A DNA stretch of 9,227 nucleotides, taken from the NCBI GenBank assembly GCA_937958365.1, contig CALFEW010001009.1:1-9227 (forward strand). The letters run 5' to 3'. Source of the DNA: an uncultured Chloroflexota bacterium (GTDB lineage Bacteria; Chloroflexota; Anaerolineae; Promineifilales; Promineifilaceae). Shown one piece after another: positions 1-6,850 of this stretch. Under the pieces are notes generated by a model. The model did not search any database and had not been told where the DNA came from. It saw only the letters and a list, made by a program, of their open reading frames with translations. Within the stretch, counting starts at the first letter, position 1; every line of letters starts with the position of its first letter. The position numbers were made by a program, and so were the translations under genes.

Positions 1-1955
1 GCGCGCTCTTTGGCGACCGGGTGGCCGGATGGCTCATCGCCACGCTTCAGGGCAACCCAAGCCAGGAAACCCTCGTTTTTGCCCTTGGCATGGGGCTGGC
101 CGGCTGGTTCCTGGCCGCTTACGCCGCCTGGACGATATTCCGCCAGCAACGGCCGTTACCAGCTCTGATCACACTTGGGGTCGCCCTGGCCATCAACAAC
201 TACTTTGGCCTGGCGGAAACCTGGTGGCTGGCCGTTTTTATCGGGCTGGCCGTGCTGCTGACCGCTCTGATTCACTTCACCACACTGGAAGAAGGCTGGC
301 AGCGCGCCGGCATGGACTACTCCGCCGAAATTCGGGCTGAACTGACCATCCTGGGCGGCGGGACGGCGATGTGCCTGTTTTTGCTGTCCATGATTGTGCC
401 CGGCTTCAGCCTGAGCCAGCTTGCGGCCGCTTTCCAAAACCAACCCCTGGTCGTTGAAATCACCGATACGCTGGAGCAGGTTTTTGGCGGCGTAGAGCAA
501 GCGCGGCAGACGCGCAGCCCGGGCGGGCCAGGGGGCAGCGGCCTGCTTCCCCGCAACTATCTGCTGGGAAATCCGCCGGAATTAGCGGATCAGGTGATGA
601 TGACGGCTTCGGTAGAAATCGCCGATGCCGATGGGCAGTGGCTGCCCGCTACGGCCGAGATGTTGGCGGGGGCGCATTGGCGGGCGTTAAGTTACAACGT
701 CTACACCGGCCAGGGTTGGGCGCTGTCGGAAGAACGGGAGGAGCCTGTGCCCGCCGGGCAGTCCATCGCCCTGCCGGAAGCCGCCGGGCAAACGCAAATC
801 CGGCAAACAGTCGTCTGGCGGTACGATGAGCGGCTGATCCGTTACACGCTGGGCCTGCCGCTGACGTTCGACCACGACGTGGTGGCGCTGTGGCGTGGGC
901 TGGAAGATGTGTCGCGCGTTCAGGGAACCCCCACGCGCTACCAGGCCACTTCCAGCCTGACGACAGCCGGAGCAGCCGCTTTGAGGGCTACGGCCGTTGC
1001 CGACACTCCCCCTCTCATTCTAGCTCGCTACACGCAATTGCCCGATAATTTGCCAGAACGTGTCGCCGTTTTAGCTCAGGAAATCAGCGGCGACCTGGAC
1101 AACCCCTACGATCAGGCGCGGGCGTTGGAACTGTTTTTGCGCCAGTACCCCTATTCGCTGGATGTGGCCCTGCCGCCACCAGATCAGGACCCGGTGGATT
1201 ATTTCTTGTTCGATTTGCAGACCGGTTATTGCGACTATTACGCCTCGGCAATGACCGTGATGGCACGCAGCCTGGGCCTGCCGGCGCGCATCGCTGTGGG
1301 TTATCTGGCGCAGCCGCCGGACGCAGCCGGTGTGCAATACGTGCGGCAGGTGGATGGGCACTCCTGGCCGGAAATTTATTTTGCCGGGTATGGCTGGGTG
1401 GAATTTGAGCCGACGGCCGCGTTTGCCAGCCCCCACGACAGTGTACGGCCGTTCTCCGCCCCAGAACCAGCGCTTAACGATGAGCCAGAGCTGCCGCAAA
1501 CGGCCGTGCCGCCGCGCCAGCCAGCTCCGCGGCAAGTCTCCTGGGCGGTTGTGGCCGGCCGCCTGGCCGTGGTGGTTGTGCTGATTGGCCTGGGCGTGTG
1601 GCTCTGGCGACGACAGCAAACAAAGCAGGATGGGGACAAGGTGGTGTGGGTATACGGCCGTTTGCAGCAGCAGGCCGAACGATTGGACCAACCGGCGCAG
1701 CCTGGCCAGACGCCTATGGAATTTAGCGCGGCGCTGCAAGGGCGGCTGGATGGATTCGGCCAACATGCGCGGCTGACGGCCGTTTCGGACAGATTGAAGC
1801 AGGGCGTGGCCCGGCTGACCGACCTGTACAACGCACGCCGCTATTCGCCATCGGCAACGGAACAACCTGATGAGGACGAAACGGCCGTGCGAACCTGGCG
1901 GGAGATGAGACGGCCGTTATACCGGCTCTGGCTGGTCAGAAAATTATTGAAGTGA
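1..1955 (+). CDS. Transglutaminase-like membrane protein (TgpA/DUF3488-DUF4129 type), 5' end missing
   Basis: This is a membrane-anchored protein with an extracytoplasmic transglutaminase-fold domain; its substrate is unknown. The frame is open to the window edge (first full codon at position 3). A GTG at 21 has no Shine-Dalgarno sequence and begins inside sequence that reads on smoothly, so the gene almost certainly starts upstream. Numbering from that GTG, hydrophobic segments lie at about 15-40, 46-60, 66-86 and 108-128. A soluble region follows with a transglutaminase core at about 345-466: Cys404 in GYCDYYASA, His447 in DGHSWPE and Glu463 in EFEPT fit the Cys-His-acid triad, with Glu at the usual Asp place. 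A Pro-rich linker (about 475-505), one more membrane helix (about 508-529) and a C-terminal DUF4129-like region ending in LYNARRYSP complete it. Family members often sit beside MoxR ATPase and DUF58 genes, which would be upstream. The downstream gene is 257 nt away and probably separate. The family call is firm; the biological role is not known. Confidence 0.85.
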   Translation, partial: ALFGDRVAGWLIATLQGNPSQETLVFALGMGLAGWFLAAYAAWTIFRQQRPLPALITLGVALAINNYFGLAETWWLAVFIGLAVLLTALIHFTTLEEGWQRAGMDYSAEIRAELTILGGGTAMCLFLLSMIVPGFSLSQLAAAFQNQPLVVEITDTLEQVFGGVEQARQTRSPGGPGGSGLLPRNYLLGNPPELADQVMMTASVEIADADGQWLPATAEMLAGAHWRALSYNVYTGQGWALSEEREEPVPAGQSIALPEAAGQTQIRQTVVWRYDERLIRYTLGLPLTFDHDVVALWRGLEDVSRVQGTPTRYQATSSLTTAGAAALRATAVADTPPLILARYTQLPDNLPERVAVLAQEISGDLDNPYDQARALELFLRQYPYSLDVALPPPDQDPVDYFLFDLQTGYCDYYASAMTVMARSLGLPARIAVGYLAQPPDAAGVQYVRQVDGHSWPEIYFAGYGWVEFEPTAAFASPHDSVRPFSAPEPALNDEPELPQTAVPPRQPAPRQVSWAVVAGRLAVVVVLIGLGVWLWRRQQTKQDGDKVVWVYGRLQQQAERLDQPAQPGQTPMEFSAALQGRLDGFGQHARLTAVSDRLKQGVARLTDLYNARRYSPSATEQPDEDETAVRTWREMRRPLYRLWLVRKLLK

Positions 1956-2055
1956 CACGAGACAACAACTGATGCGCCAGGTGTACAGCCAGGACGCTTG
2001 CGCCTCAAGACATTCTTGTAAAACGAGAGAGCAACCACCTCGTCTTAACAAATAC

Positions 2056-2085
2056 TTGACTTGTTTTGTCCATCCTTGATACAAA
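2056..2085 (+). promoter_or_regulatory. Candidate sigma70-like promoter
   Basis: TTGACT (5 of 6 to the -35 consensus) is followed after 18 nt by TACAAA (4 of 6 to the -10 consensus). It lies in the AT-rich part of the gap and points toward the UspA-like gene. It predicts a 5' leader of roughly 120 nt that would contain the hairpin at 2157-2192. No experimental or comparative support is available. Confidence 0.25.
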
Positions 2086-2156
2086 CTTGGCTCAAATCGA
2101 GCTTTCCCCTGACACAATTTTTACAGCATCCATTGTAAGCTGGTCACAGTCATCAA

Positions 2157-2192
2157 GGCATGTGGCCTGTAGCGCCTGACGCTCTTCATGCC
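2157..2192 (+). repeat. Interrupted inverted repeat in the leader of the UspA-like gene
   Basis: GGCATG (2157-2162) pairs with CATGCC (2187-2192). Nested inside, AGCG (2171-2174) pairs with CGCT (2180-2183) around a 5-nt loop. The structure ends 8 nt before the Shine-Dalgarno GAGGAG, so in RNA it could affect ribosome access; as DNA it could be an operator. The internal bulges (8 and 3 nt) make it weak, and it could be chance. Confidence 0.25.
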
Positions 2193-2212
2193 AGGATGAT
2201 GAGGAGTTTGCA

Positions 2213-2716
2213 ATGGATGAATCTCGATTGATGATTGTGATGGGTGACAACGCCTGGACGCTGGCTGTGTTGCATCTGGCTTGTGTTATGTCGCGGCGCG
2301 GCAAGACAGATGTGCTGCTTTTAAAAATGATTCCGGTCAGGCATCCCTTGCTGCTGGGCACTGAGGCTGGCTACCTGGATTTTACCGCTGAAGATGCTTT
2401 AGCTTTAGAAGATATGGCGGCCACGGCCGAAGATTATGGCGTGTCGTTGGACATGCGGGTGTTTCAGTATGCCAGTTATTGGTCCGGAGTGGTGGATGCC
2501 GCGGCGCAGTTGGAGGTAACGGCCGTTATCCTCTGCATTCCCCCTTCCCCCATTCCTCACTGGCAAGATTTTCGTCGCTGGTGGCTGCGCCAAAAGCTGG
2601 CGCGGCAGCAACAGCTGCTTCTCACCCTGGAAGACATGACCCCCTCACTCACCTGGACCCCCACCATTGCCCTGCAAGACAACATGGCCCGTATGCTGGA
2701 GCGACGCCAACCTTGA
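2213..2716 (+). CDS. Universal stress protein-like (UspA-fold) protein
   Basis: This 167-aa soluble protein has no signal peptide or membrane helix. The start ATG at 2213 has SD GAGGAG 6 nt upstream. Its pattern matches a UspA-type Rossmann-like domain: a first strand (LMIVMGDN, residues 6-13), a helix (14-29), a second strand (DVLLLKMIPV, 33-42), a helix rich in Ala/Glu (59-75), a strand (SLDMRVFQY, 78-86), a helix (90-100) and a strand (VTAVILCIP, 102-110). The Gly-rich ATP-binding loop of ATP-binding Usp proteins (G-x2-G-x9-G-S/T) is not visible; a Trp/Arg/Gln-rich helical tail (116-140) stands in its place. It is therefore likely a non-ATP-binding or divergent member. It lies 86 nt upstream of the kdp micro-ORF, so it may be co-transcribed with kdp. 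KdpD itself contains a Usp domain, which makes a role linked to Kdp plausible but unproven. The fold is inferred from pattern only. Confidence 0.6.
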   Translation: MDESRLMIVMGDNAWTLAVLHLACVMSRRGKTDVLLLKMIPVRHPLLLGTEAGYLDFTAEDALALEDMAATAEDYGVSLDMRVFQYASYWSGVVDAAAQLEVTAVILCIPPSPIPHWQDFRRWWLRQKLARQQQLLLTLEDMTPSLTWTPTIALQDNMARMLERRQP

Positions 2717-2802
2717 TGTCTTCTCTATACTTTTCGGGATGTTCTAAAGCTCTTCTTGATGCCTTTTTCAGTATAGTCAAATCATAATAACGGAGGTCTA
2801 TC
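2717..2802 (+). promoter_or_regulatory. Gap before the kdp operon with possible promoter elements
   Basis: This is an 86-nt AT-rich gap between the UspA-like gene and the kdp cluster. Two -10-like hexamers are present: TATACT (2726-2731) and TATAGT (2772-2777). They lie within a spaced 6-bp inverted repeat, CTATAC (2725-2730) and GTATAG (2771-2776). Neither has a convincing -35 at 16-18 nt. A KdpE-dependent promoter would not need a good -35, so this is where kdp control would be expected if it is separate from the UspA-like gene. A strong Shine-Dalgarno GGAGGT lies at 2792-2797. Confidence 0.3.
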
Positions 2803-2904
2803 ATGTTGATGGATGTTGTTTTGTTGCTGGTCACGGCCGTTTTCTTTCTGGTCAGCGCCGGATTGATTGCCGCTTTCAGCCGTCTGGCGGGAGAAATAGT
2901 ATGA
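2803..2904 (+). CDS. Small membrane protein preceding kdpF (33 aa)
   Basis: This is a 33-residue single-helix membrane protein, MLMDVVLLLVTAVFFLVSAG followed by LIAAFSRLAGEIV. The ATG at 2803 has an excellent Shine-Dalgarno (GGAGGT, 2792-2797) 5 nt upstream, and the stop overlaps the kdpF start as ATGA (2901-2904), so translation of the two is probably coupled. From general knowledge, similar short ORFs with a hydrophobic stretch and a short polar C-terminus containing Arg-Leu precede kdpF/kdpA in various bacteria and are usually left unannotated or called hypothetical. It contains one ACGGCCGT copy, read as Thr-Ala-Val inside the helix. A role as an additional Kdp-associated small subunit is inference from position and shape only. 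Confidence 0.7.
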   Translation: MLMDVVLLLVTAVFFLVSAGLIAAFSRLAGEIV

Positions 2905-2990
2905 ACTGGCTATACGCAATCACGGCCGTTCTGGCCCTGTGTCTGTTGCTTTATCTTTTCCTGGCGCTTAGCAAGCCGGAGTGGTTTTAA
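2901..2990 (+). CDS. kdpF: KdpF, small subunit of the K+-transporting ATPase
   Basis: KdpF is a 29-aa single-span membrane peptide that stabilises the KdpFABC complex at the lipid interface. The translation is MNWLYAITAVLALCLLLYLF followed by LALSKPEWF. The ending with Tyr-Leu, then Ala-Leu and a terminal Pro-Glu-x-Phe, is the usual KdpF signature, and the length matches the family (about 25-30 aa). The ATG at 2901 overlaps the stop of the preceding micro-ORF (ATGA), with GGGAG (2889-2893) 7 nt upstream. The stop is 2 nt before the kdpA ATG. The Thr-Ala-Val at residues 8-10 is encoded by an ACGGCCGT copy. Confidence 0.88.
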   Translation: MNWLYAITAVLALCLLLYLFLALSKPEWF

Positions 2991-2992
2991 CC

Positions 2993-4705
2993 ATGAACGC
3001 GCTCATACAATCTTCAATCTACCTGGTCTTGCTGCTGCTGTTGGCCTGGCCGCTGGGCAAGGCCATGGCCCGCATTTATCGCGGCGAACAAGGCTGGCTG
3101 ACACGGCCGTTTCGCCCCCTGGAACGCCTCTTTTATCGCCTGGCCGGCGTGGACGAGCGCCAGGAAATGACCTGGAAGCAGTACGCGCTGGCGCTGCTGC
3201 TGTTTAACGCCACCGGGCTGCTGGCCGTCTACCTGCTGCTGCGCATGCAGGCCTGGCTGCCGCTCAACCCAGATGGGTTAACGGCCGTTGCCCCGGCGCT
3301 GGCTTTCAACACGGCCGTCTCCTTCGCCTCCAACACCAACTGGCAGTTTTACGGTGGCGAAACGACAATGAGCTACCTGTCGCAAATGGCGGCGCTGACC
3401 GTGCAAAACTTCCTCTCGGCGGCCAGCGGCATGGCCGTCCTGGTGGCGCTTATTCGCGGCCTCAGCCGTCAGCGCAGCGACCGACTGGGCAATTTTTGGG
3501 TAGACATGACCCGCAGCGTCCTCTATATCTTGCTGCCTTTGTCGCTGCTGGTCGCCCTGCTGCTGGTTTCGCAGGGGGTGGCGCAAACGTTGAGCGGCGC
3601 GGAAACGGCCGTTTTGCTCGACCCCACCACAACGGCCGATGGCACGGCCGTATCCCTGCAAACCATCGCCCGCGGCCCCGTCGCCTCGCAAGTGGCCATC
3701 AAACAATTAGGCACAAACGGCGGCGGTTTCTTTAATGTCAACTCCGCCCATCCGCTGGAAAATCCCACGCCCCTGAGCAACCTGGTGCAAATGCTGGCGA
3801 TTTTGCTCATTCCCGCGGCCCTCTGCTTCACCTTTGGCGAAATGGTGGGCGACCGGCGGCAAGGCGCAGCCCTGCTGGCGGTGATGGTGATTGTGTTTGT
3901 GGCTTTTCTGGGAACGGCCGTTTACGCCGAACAGCAGGGCAATCCGCGCCTGGCAGGGCTGGGCATAGACCAGGCTGTCGGCAACATGGAGGGCAAGGAG
4001 GTGCGCTTCGGCGTCGTCAACTCCGCGCTCTGGGCCACAGCGACGACGGCCGCGTCCAACGGCTCCGTCAATTCCATGCACGATTCCTACACGCCGCTGG
4101 GCGGGCTGGTTCCGCTGCTGCTGATGCAGTCAGGCGAGGTCATCTTTGGCGGCGTCGGCTCCGGATTGTATGGCCTGCTGGCCTTTGCCATCGTCGCCGT
4201 CTTTGTGGCCGGGCTGATGGTCGGCCGCACGCCGGAATACCTGGGCAAAAAAATCGAGGTCTTTGAGATGAAAATGGCGACGCTGATCATCCTGATCCCG
4301 CCGTTGGTGGTGCTGTTGGGCACGGCCGTTGCCGCAGCCACCGCCGCCGGACAAAGCGGCGCCACCAATCCCGGCCCTCACGGCTTCAGCCAGATTTTGT
4401 ACGCCTTCTCCTCGATGGGCAACAACAACGGCAGCGCCTTCGCCGGACTGAACGGCAGCCATCCTTTTTATTCCCTCAGCGGCGGTCTGGTTATGCTCAT
4501 CGCCCGCTACTGGCTTATGGTTCCCATTCTGGCGATTGCCGGATCGCTGGCCCGCAAAACGGCCGTGCCCGTCAGCGCCGGAACCCTGCCCACCCACACG
4601 CCACTATTCATCGGCTGGCTCATCGCCATCATCTTGCTCGTCGGCGCGCTGTCCTTCTTACCGGCGCTCGCGCTTGGACCCATCGTGGAGCAGTTATTGA
4701 TGTAG
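2993..4705 (+). CDS. kdpA: KdpA, K+-binding and translocating subunit
   Basis: KdpA is the integral membrane, K+-channel-like subunit that selects and binds K+ in the KdpFABC importer. It is 570 aa, close to the E. coli length (557). The ATG at 2993 is preferred: an in-frame GTG at 2981 lies inside kdpF and would add four residues, while GGAG (2978-2981) serves the ATG at 11 nt. All four selectivity-filter loops are recognisable (numbering from the ATG): NTNWQ (114-118), GTNGGGFF (240-247), ASNGS (354-358) and NNNGSAFAGL (477-486). Other conserved blocks include ENPTPLSN (256-263), GEVIFGGVGSGLYG (381-394) and GRTPEYLGKKIE (411-422). The hydrophobic profile fits about ten membrane helices. 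It lies in the operon between kdpF (2-nt gap) and kdpB (87-nt gap). The gene carries eight ACGGCCGT copies; seven are read as Thr-Ala-Val, mostly in loops or at helix ends. Confidence 0.97.
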   Translation: MNALIQSSIYLVLLLLLAWPLGKAMARIYRGEQGWLTRPFRPLERLFYRLAGVDERQEMTWKQYALALLLFNATGLLAVYLLLRMQAWLPLNPDGLTAVAPALAFNTAVSFASNTNWQFYGGETTMSYLSQMAALTVQNFLSAASGMAVLVALIRGLSRQRSDRLGNFWVDMTRSVLYILLPLSLLVALLLVSQGVAQTLSGAETAVLLDPTTTADGTAVSLQTIARGPVASQVAIKQLGTNGGGFFNVNSAHPLENPTPLSNLVQMLAILLIPAALCFTFGEMVGDRRQGAALLAVMVIVFVAFLGTAVYAEQQGNPRLAGLGIDQAVGNMEGKEVRFGVVNSALWATATTAASNGSVNSMHDSYTPLGGLVPLLLMQSGEVIFGGVGSGLYGLLAFAIVAVFVAGLMVGRTPEYLGKKIEVFEMKMATLIILIPPLVVLLGTAVAAATAAGQSGATNPGPHGFSQILYAFSSMGNNNGSAFAGLNGSHPFYSLSGGLVMLIARYWLMVPILAIAGSLARKTAVPVSAGTLPTHTPLFIGWLIAIILLVGALSFLPALALGPIVEQLLM

Positions 4706-4792
4706 CGCCTGGAGGCCGGAGGTAAAGATTGACCGGTTGTCATTCTTCAATCTTCAATCTTCGGCCCAAAAATCACGTTTGTGGAAACTAAA
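4706..4792 (+). promoter_or_regulatory. kdpA-kdpB spacer with orphan Shine-Dalgarno and possible leader ORF
   Basis: This 87-nt gap is unusually long for kdpA-kdpB. It holds two purine-rich SD-like blocks, GGAGG (4711-4715) and GGAGGT (4718-4723), too far from the kdpB ATG (4793) to serve it. Five nt after the second is a TTG (4729) that opens a 20-codon frame ending with TAA at 4789-4791, one nt before the kdpB ATG. If translated, it could couple KdpB synthesis to upstream ribosomes. Alternatively the SD is a relic of a former kdpB start and the rest is inserted or eroded sequence. A short heptamer repeat lies within. Confidence 0.35.
4744..4762 (+). repeat. Short heptanucleotide tandem repeat
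   Basis: The unit TCTTCAA is present twice in tandem (4744-4750, 4751-4757), followed by a partial third copy TCTTC (4758-4762). It lies in the kdpA-kdpB spacer and could be responsible for part of the extra length there through slippage. It is too short to call a minisatellite with confidence. Confidence 0.5.
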
Positions 4793-6847
4793 ATGACTCA
4801 AAAACAACTACTTTACCGCCGCGCTTTGCGTGATGCGGTTGTCAAACTTAACCCGCGCCACCTGGTGCGTAATCCGGTGATGTTTGTCGTGGAAATTGGC
4901 AGCCTGCTGCTGACCGTGCTGTTTGGGCTGTCCCTGTTTGGCGTCCCCGGGGTTGGGGACGCCCCGGCCTTCACCGGCGTCATTGCCGCCTGGCTCTGGT
5001 TTACCGTTCTCTTTGCCAACTTCGCCGAAGCGCTGGCCGAAGGGCGCGGCAAAGCCCAGGCCGACGCCCTGCGCCGTACTCGCACCGAAACCCCGGCCAA
5101 AAAACTGGCCGCCGCCGATCCCCAGGCCAAAATCGAGATCGTCGCCTCGACGGAACTACGCAAAGGCGACTTTGTGCTGGTAAAAGTCAACGACATCATC
5201 CCGGCCGATGGCGAAGTGGTGATGGGCATTGCCGCCGTAGACGAAAGCGCCGTCACCGGCGAAAGCGCCCCTGTCATCCGCGAATCAGGCGGCGACCGCA
5301 GCGCCGTCACCGGCGGCACGCGGGTCATTTCCGACTGGCTGGTGGTCGCCATCAGCAGCAACCCCGGCGAAGGTTTTCTGGACCGGATGATCAGTCTGGT
5401 GGAAGGCGCCAAACGGCAGAAAACGCCCAACGAAATCGCCCTGACGATTTTGCTGGCCGGGTTTACCATCATCTTTTTGGTGGTGGTGGCTACGCTGCTG
5501 CCCTTCTCTATTTACAGCGTCCAGGCGGCGGGGCAGGGAACGGCCGTTACCGTTACCGTCCTCGTCGCGCTGCTGGTTTGCCTGATCCCCACCACCATCG
5601 GCGGGCTGCTCAACGCCATCGGCATTGCCGGCATGGACCGGCTGATCCAGCGCAACGTGCTGGCGATGTCTGGTCGGGCTGTGGAAGCGGCCGGTGACGT
5701 GGACGTGCTGCTGCTCGACAAAACAGGCACCATCACCCTGGGCAACCGGCAGGCGGTAGCTTTTGTGCCGATGGATGGCATACGTCCGCAAGACCTGGCC
5801 CGATTAACGCAAATCGCTTCGCTGGCCGACGAGACGCCGGAAGGGCGCAGCATCGTCGTGTTGGCCGAGCGGGAATTTGGTCTGAAATCAGATGGTTATC
5901 CCACGCAAGCGGCCGAGTTTATCCCGTTCACGGCGCAAACGCGCATGAGCGGCATCAATCTCAACGGCGATGCGGTGCGTAAGGGCGCGCCGGATACCAT
6001 CATCCGCTACGTGCGCGAACAGGGCGGCGTGATACCACCTGGGCTGCAAACGGCCGTAGAAACCATCGCCCGCACCGGCGGCACGCCGCTGGCGGTGGCC
6101 CACAACGACCGGGCCATCGGCGTGGTCCACCTGAAGGACGTGGTCAAACCGGGCATGAAAGAACGCTTTACCCAGATGCGGGCGATGGGCATCAAAACGG
6201 TGATGATTACCGGCGACAATCCGCTGACCGCCACCGCCATCGCCGCCGAAGCGGGCGTGGACGACTTTCTGGCCGAGGCGACGCCGGAAGCCAAGCTGAA
6301 ACTGATTCGCCAATACCAGGCTGAAGGGCGGCTGGTAGCCATGACCGGCGACGGCACCAACGACGCGCCTGCTTTGGCGCAGGCCGACGTGGCCGTGGTG
6401 ATGAACAGCGGCACGCAGCCCGCCCGCGAAGCGGCCAACATGGTAGACCTGGACAGCGACCCCACCAAGCTGATTGAAATCGTGGAAATCGGCAAGCAGC
6501 TTTTGATGACGCGGGGAGCGCTGACGACGTTCAGCATTGCCAACGACGTGGCGAAGTATTTCGCCATCATCCCGGCGGCCTTTGCCGCCACCTATCCGGC
6601 GCTGGCGGCGCTGAACTTTATGCGTCTGACGACGCCGCAAAGCGCCATTTTGTCGGCGGTGATTTTTAACGCGCTGGTGATCATTGCTCTGGTTCCGCTG
6701 GCGCTGCGCGGCGTGCCTTACCGCCCGCTGCCGGCGGCCCGCCTGCTGCGCGACAATTTGTTGATTTACGGCGTGGGTGGCCTGATCGCCCCGTTTATCG
6801 GCATTAAAGTCATTGATCTGGCGCTGGCAGCTTTGGGGTTGGTTTAG
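4793..6847 (+). CDS. kdpB: KdpB, P-type ATPase catalytic subunit
   Basis: KdpB is the ATP-hydrolysing subunit (P1A-type ATPase) that drives K+ import through KdpA. It is 684 aa, against 682 in E. coli. The ATG at 4793 is preferred over an in-frame GTG at 4781, which has no SD; a weak GTGGA (4781-4785) sits 7 nt before the ATG. Motifs, numbered from the ATG: actuator TGES (155-158), whose Ser is the inhibitory phosphorylation site known in E. coli; CLIPTTIGG of the fourth membrane helix (263-271); phosphorylation motif DKTGT with Asp309; KGAPDT in the nucleotide-binding domain (397-402); TGDN (473-476); MTGDGTNDAP (517-526); and Asp585/Lys588 in NDVAKYFAIIPA, matching the charged pair in the fifth helix that links ATPase and transport. 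Nothing essential is missing. Only two ACGGCCGT copies occur despite the length, both read as Thr-Ala-Val. Confidence 0.97.
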   Translation: MTQKQLLYRRALRDAVVKLNPRHLVRNPVMFVVEIGSLLLTVLFGLSLFGVPGVGDAPAFTGVIAAWLWFTVLFANFAEALAEGRGKAQADALRRTRTETPAKKLAAADPQAKIEIVASTELRKGDFVLVKVNDIIPADGEVVMGIAAVDESAVTGESAPVIRESGGDRSAVTGGTRVISDWLVVAISSNPGEGFLDRMISLVEGAKRQKTPNEIALTILLAGFTIIFLVVVATLLPFSIYSVQAAGQGTAVTVTVLVALLVCLIPTTIGGLLNAIGIAGMDRLIQRNVLAMSGRAVEAAGDVDVLLLDKTGTITLGNRQAVAFVPMDGIRPQDLARLTQIASLADETPEGRSIVVLAEREFGLKSDGYPTQAAEFIPFTAQTRMSGINLNGDAVRKGAPDTIIRYVREQGGVIPPGLQTAVETIARTGGTPLAVAHNDRAIGVVHLKDVVKPGMKERFTQMRAMGIKTVMITGDNPLTATAIAAEAGVDDFLAEATPEAKLKLIRQYQAEGRLVAMTGDGTNDAPALAQADVAVVMNSGTQPAREAANMVDLDSDPTKLIEIVEIGKQLLMTRGALTTFSIANDVAKYFAIIPAAFAATYPALAALNFMRLTTPQSAILSAVIFNALVIIALVPLALRGVPYRPLPAARLLRDNLLIYGVGGLIAPFIGIKVIDLALAALGLV

Positions 6848-6850
6848 GCC

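Larger units (their letters stand above)
1956..2212 (+). promoter_or_regulatory. Intergenic leader upstream of the UspA-like gene
   Basis: This is a 257-nt stretch without a credible gene, AT-richer than the flanking genes and with no copy of the ACGGCCGT octamer. A possible sigma70-type promoter reads TTGACT (2056-2061), 18 nt, TACAAA (2080-2085). An interrupted inverted repeat lies at 2157-2192. A good Shine-Dalgarno GAGGAG (2201-2206) sits 6 nt before the ATG at 2213. No clear rho-independent terminator for the preceding gene is seen; the only small hairpin (CAAGA/TCTTG, 2006-2018) lacks a T-run. The promoter is a consensus match only. Confidence 0.3.

Noticed and set aside
1071..1865. 264-codon minus-strand open frame opposite the transglutaminase gene
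   Set aside because: The overlapping + strand gene has clear motifs. The antisense translation has low-complexity Arg/Gln/His composition and no family resemblance.
2006..2018. Hairpin CAAGA/TCTTG as a terminator after the transglutaminase gene
   Set aside because: It has only 5 bp, low G+C, and no following T-run.
1956..2212. Possible c-di-AMP (ydaO-type) or other riboswitch before the UspA-like/kdp region
   Set aside because: The conserved purine-rich core blocks of that riboswitch class are not seen, and no other riboswitch class is recognisable; only a weak hairpin is present.
2981..2992. GTG start for kdpA at 2981
   Set aside because: It lies within kdpF, has no Shine-Dalgarno, and adds four residues not typical of KdpA. 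The ATG at 2993 fits the usual N-terminus and the GGAG spacing.
4781..4792. GTG start for kdpB at 4781
   Set aside because: There is no Shine-Dalgarno upstream at proper spacing. The bases themselves form the weak SD of the ATG at 4793, which gives the usual KdpB length.
5888..6640. 250-codon minus-strand open frame opposite kdpB
   Set aside because: It is a shadow of the KdpB catalytic region, with Gly/Arg/His-rich composition and no domain.
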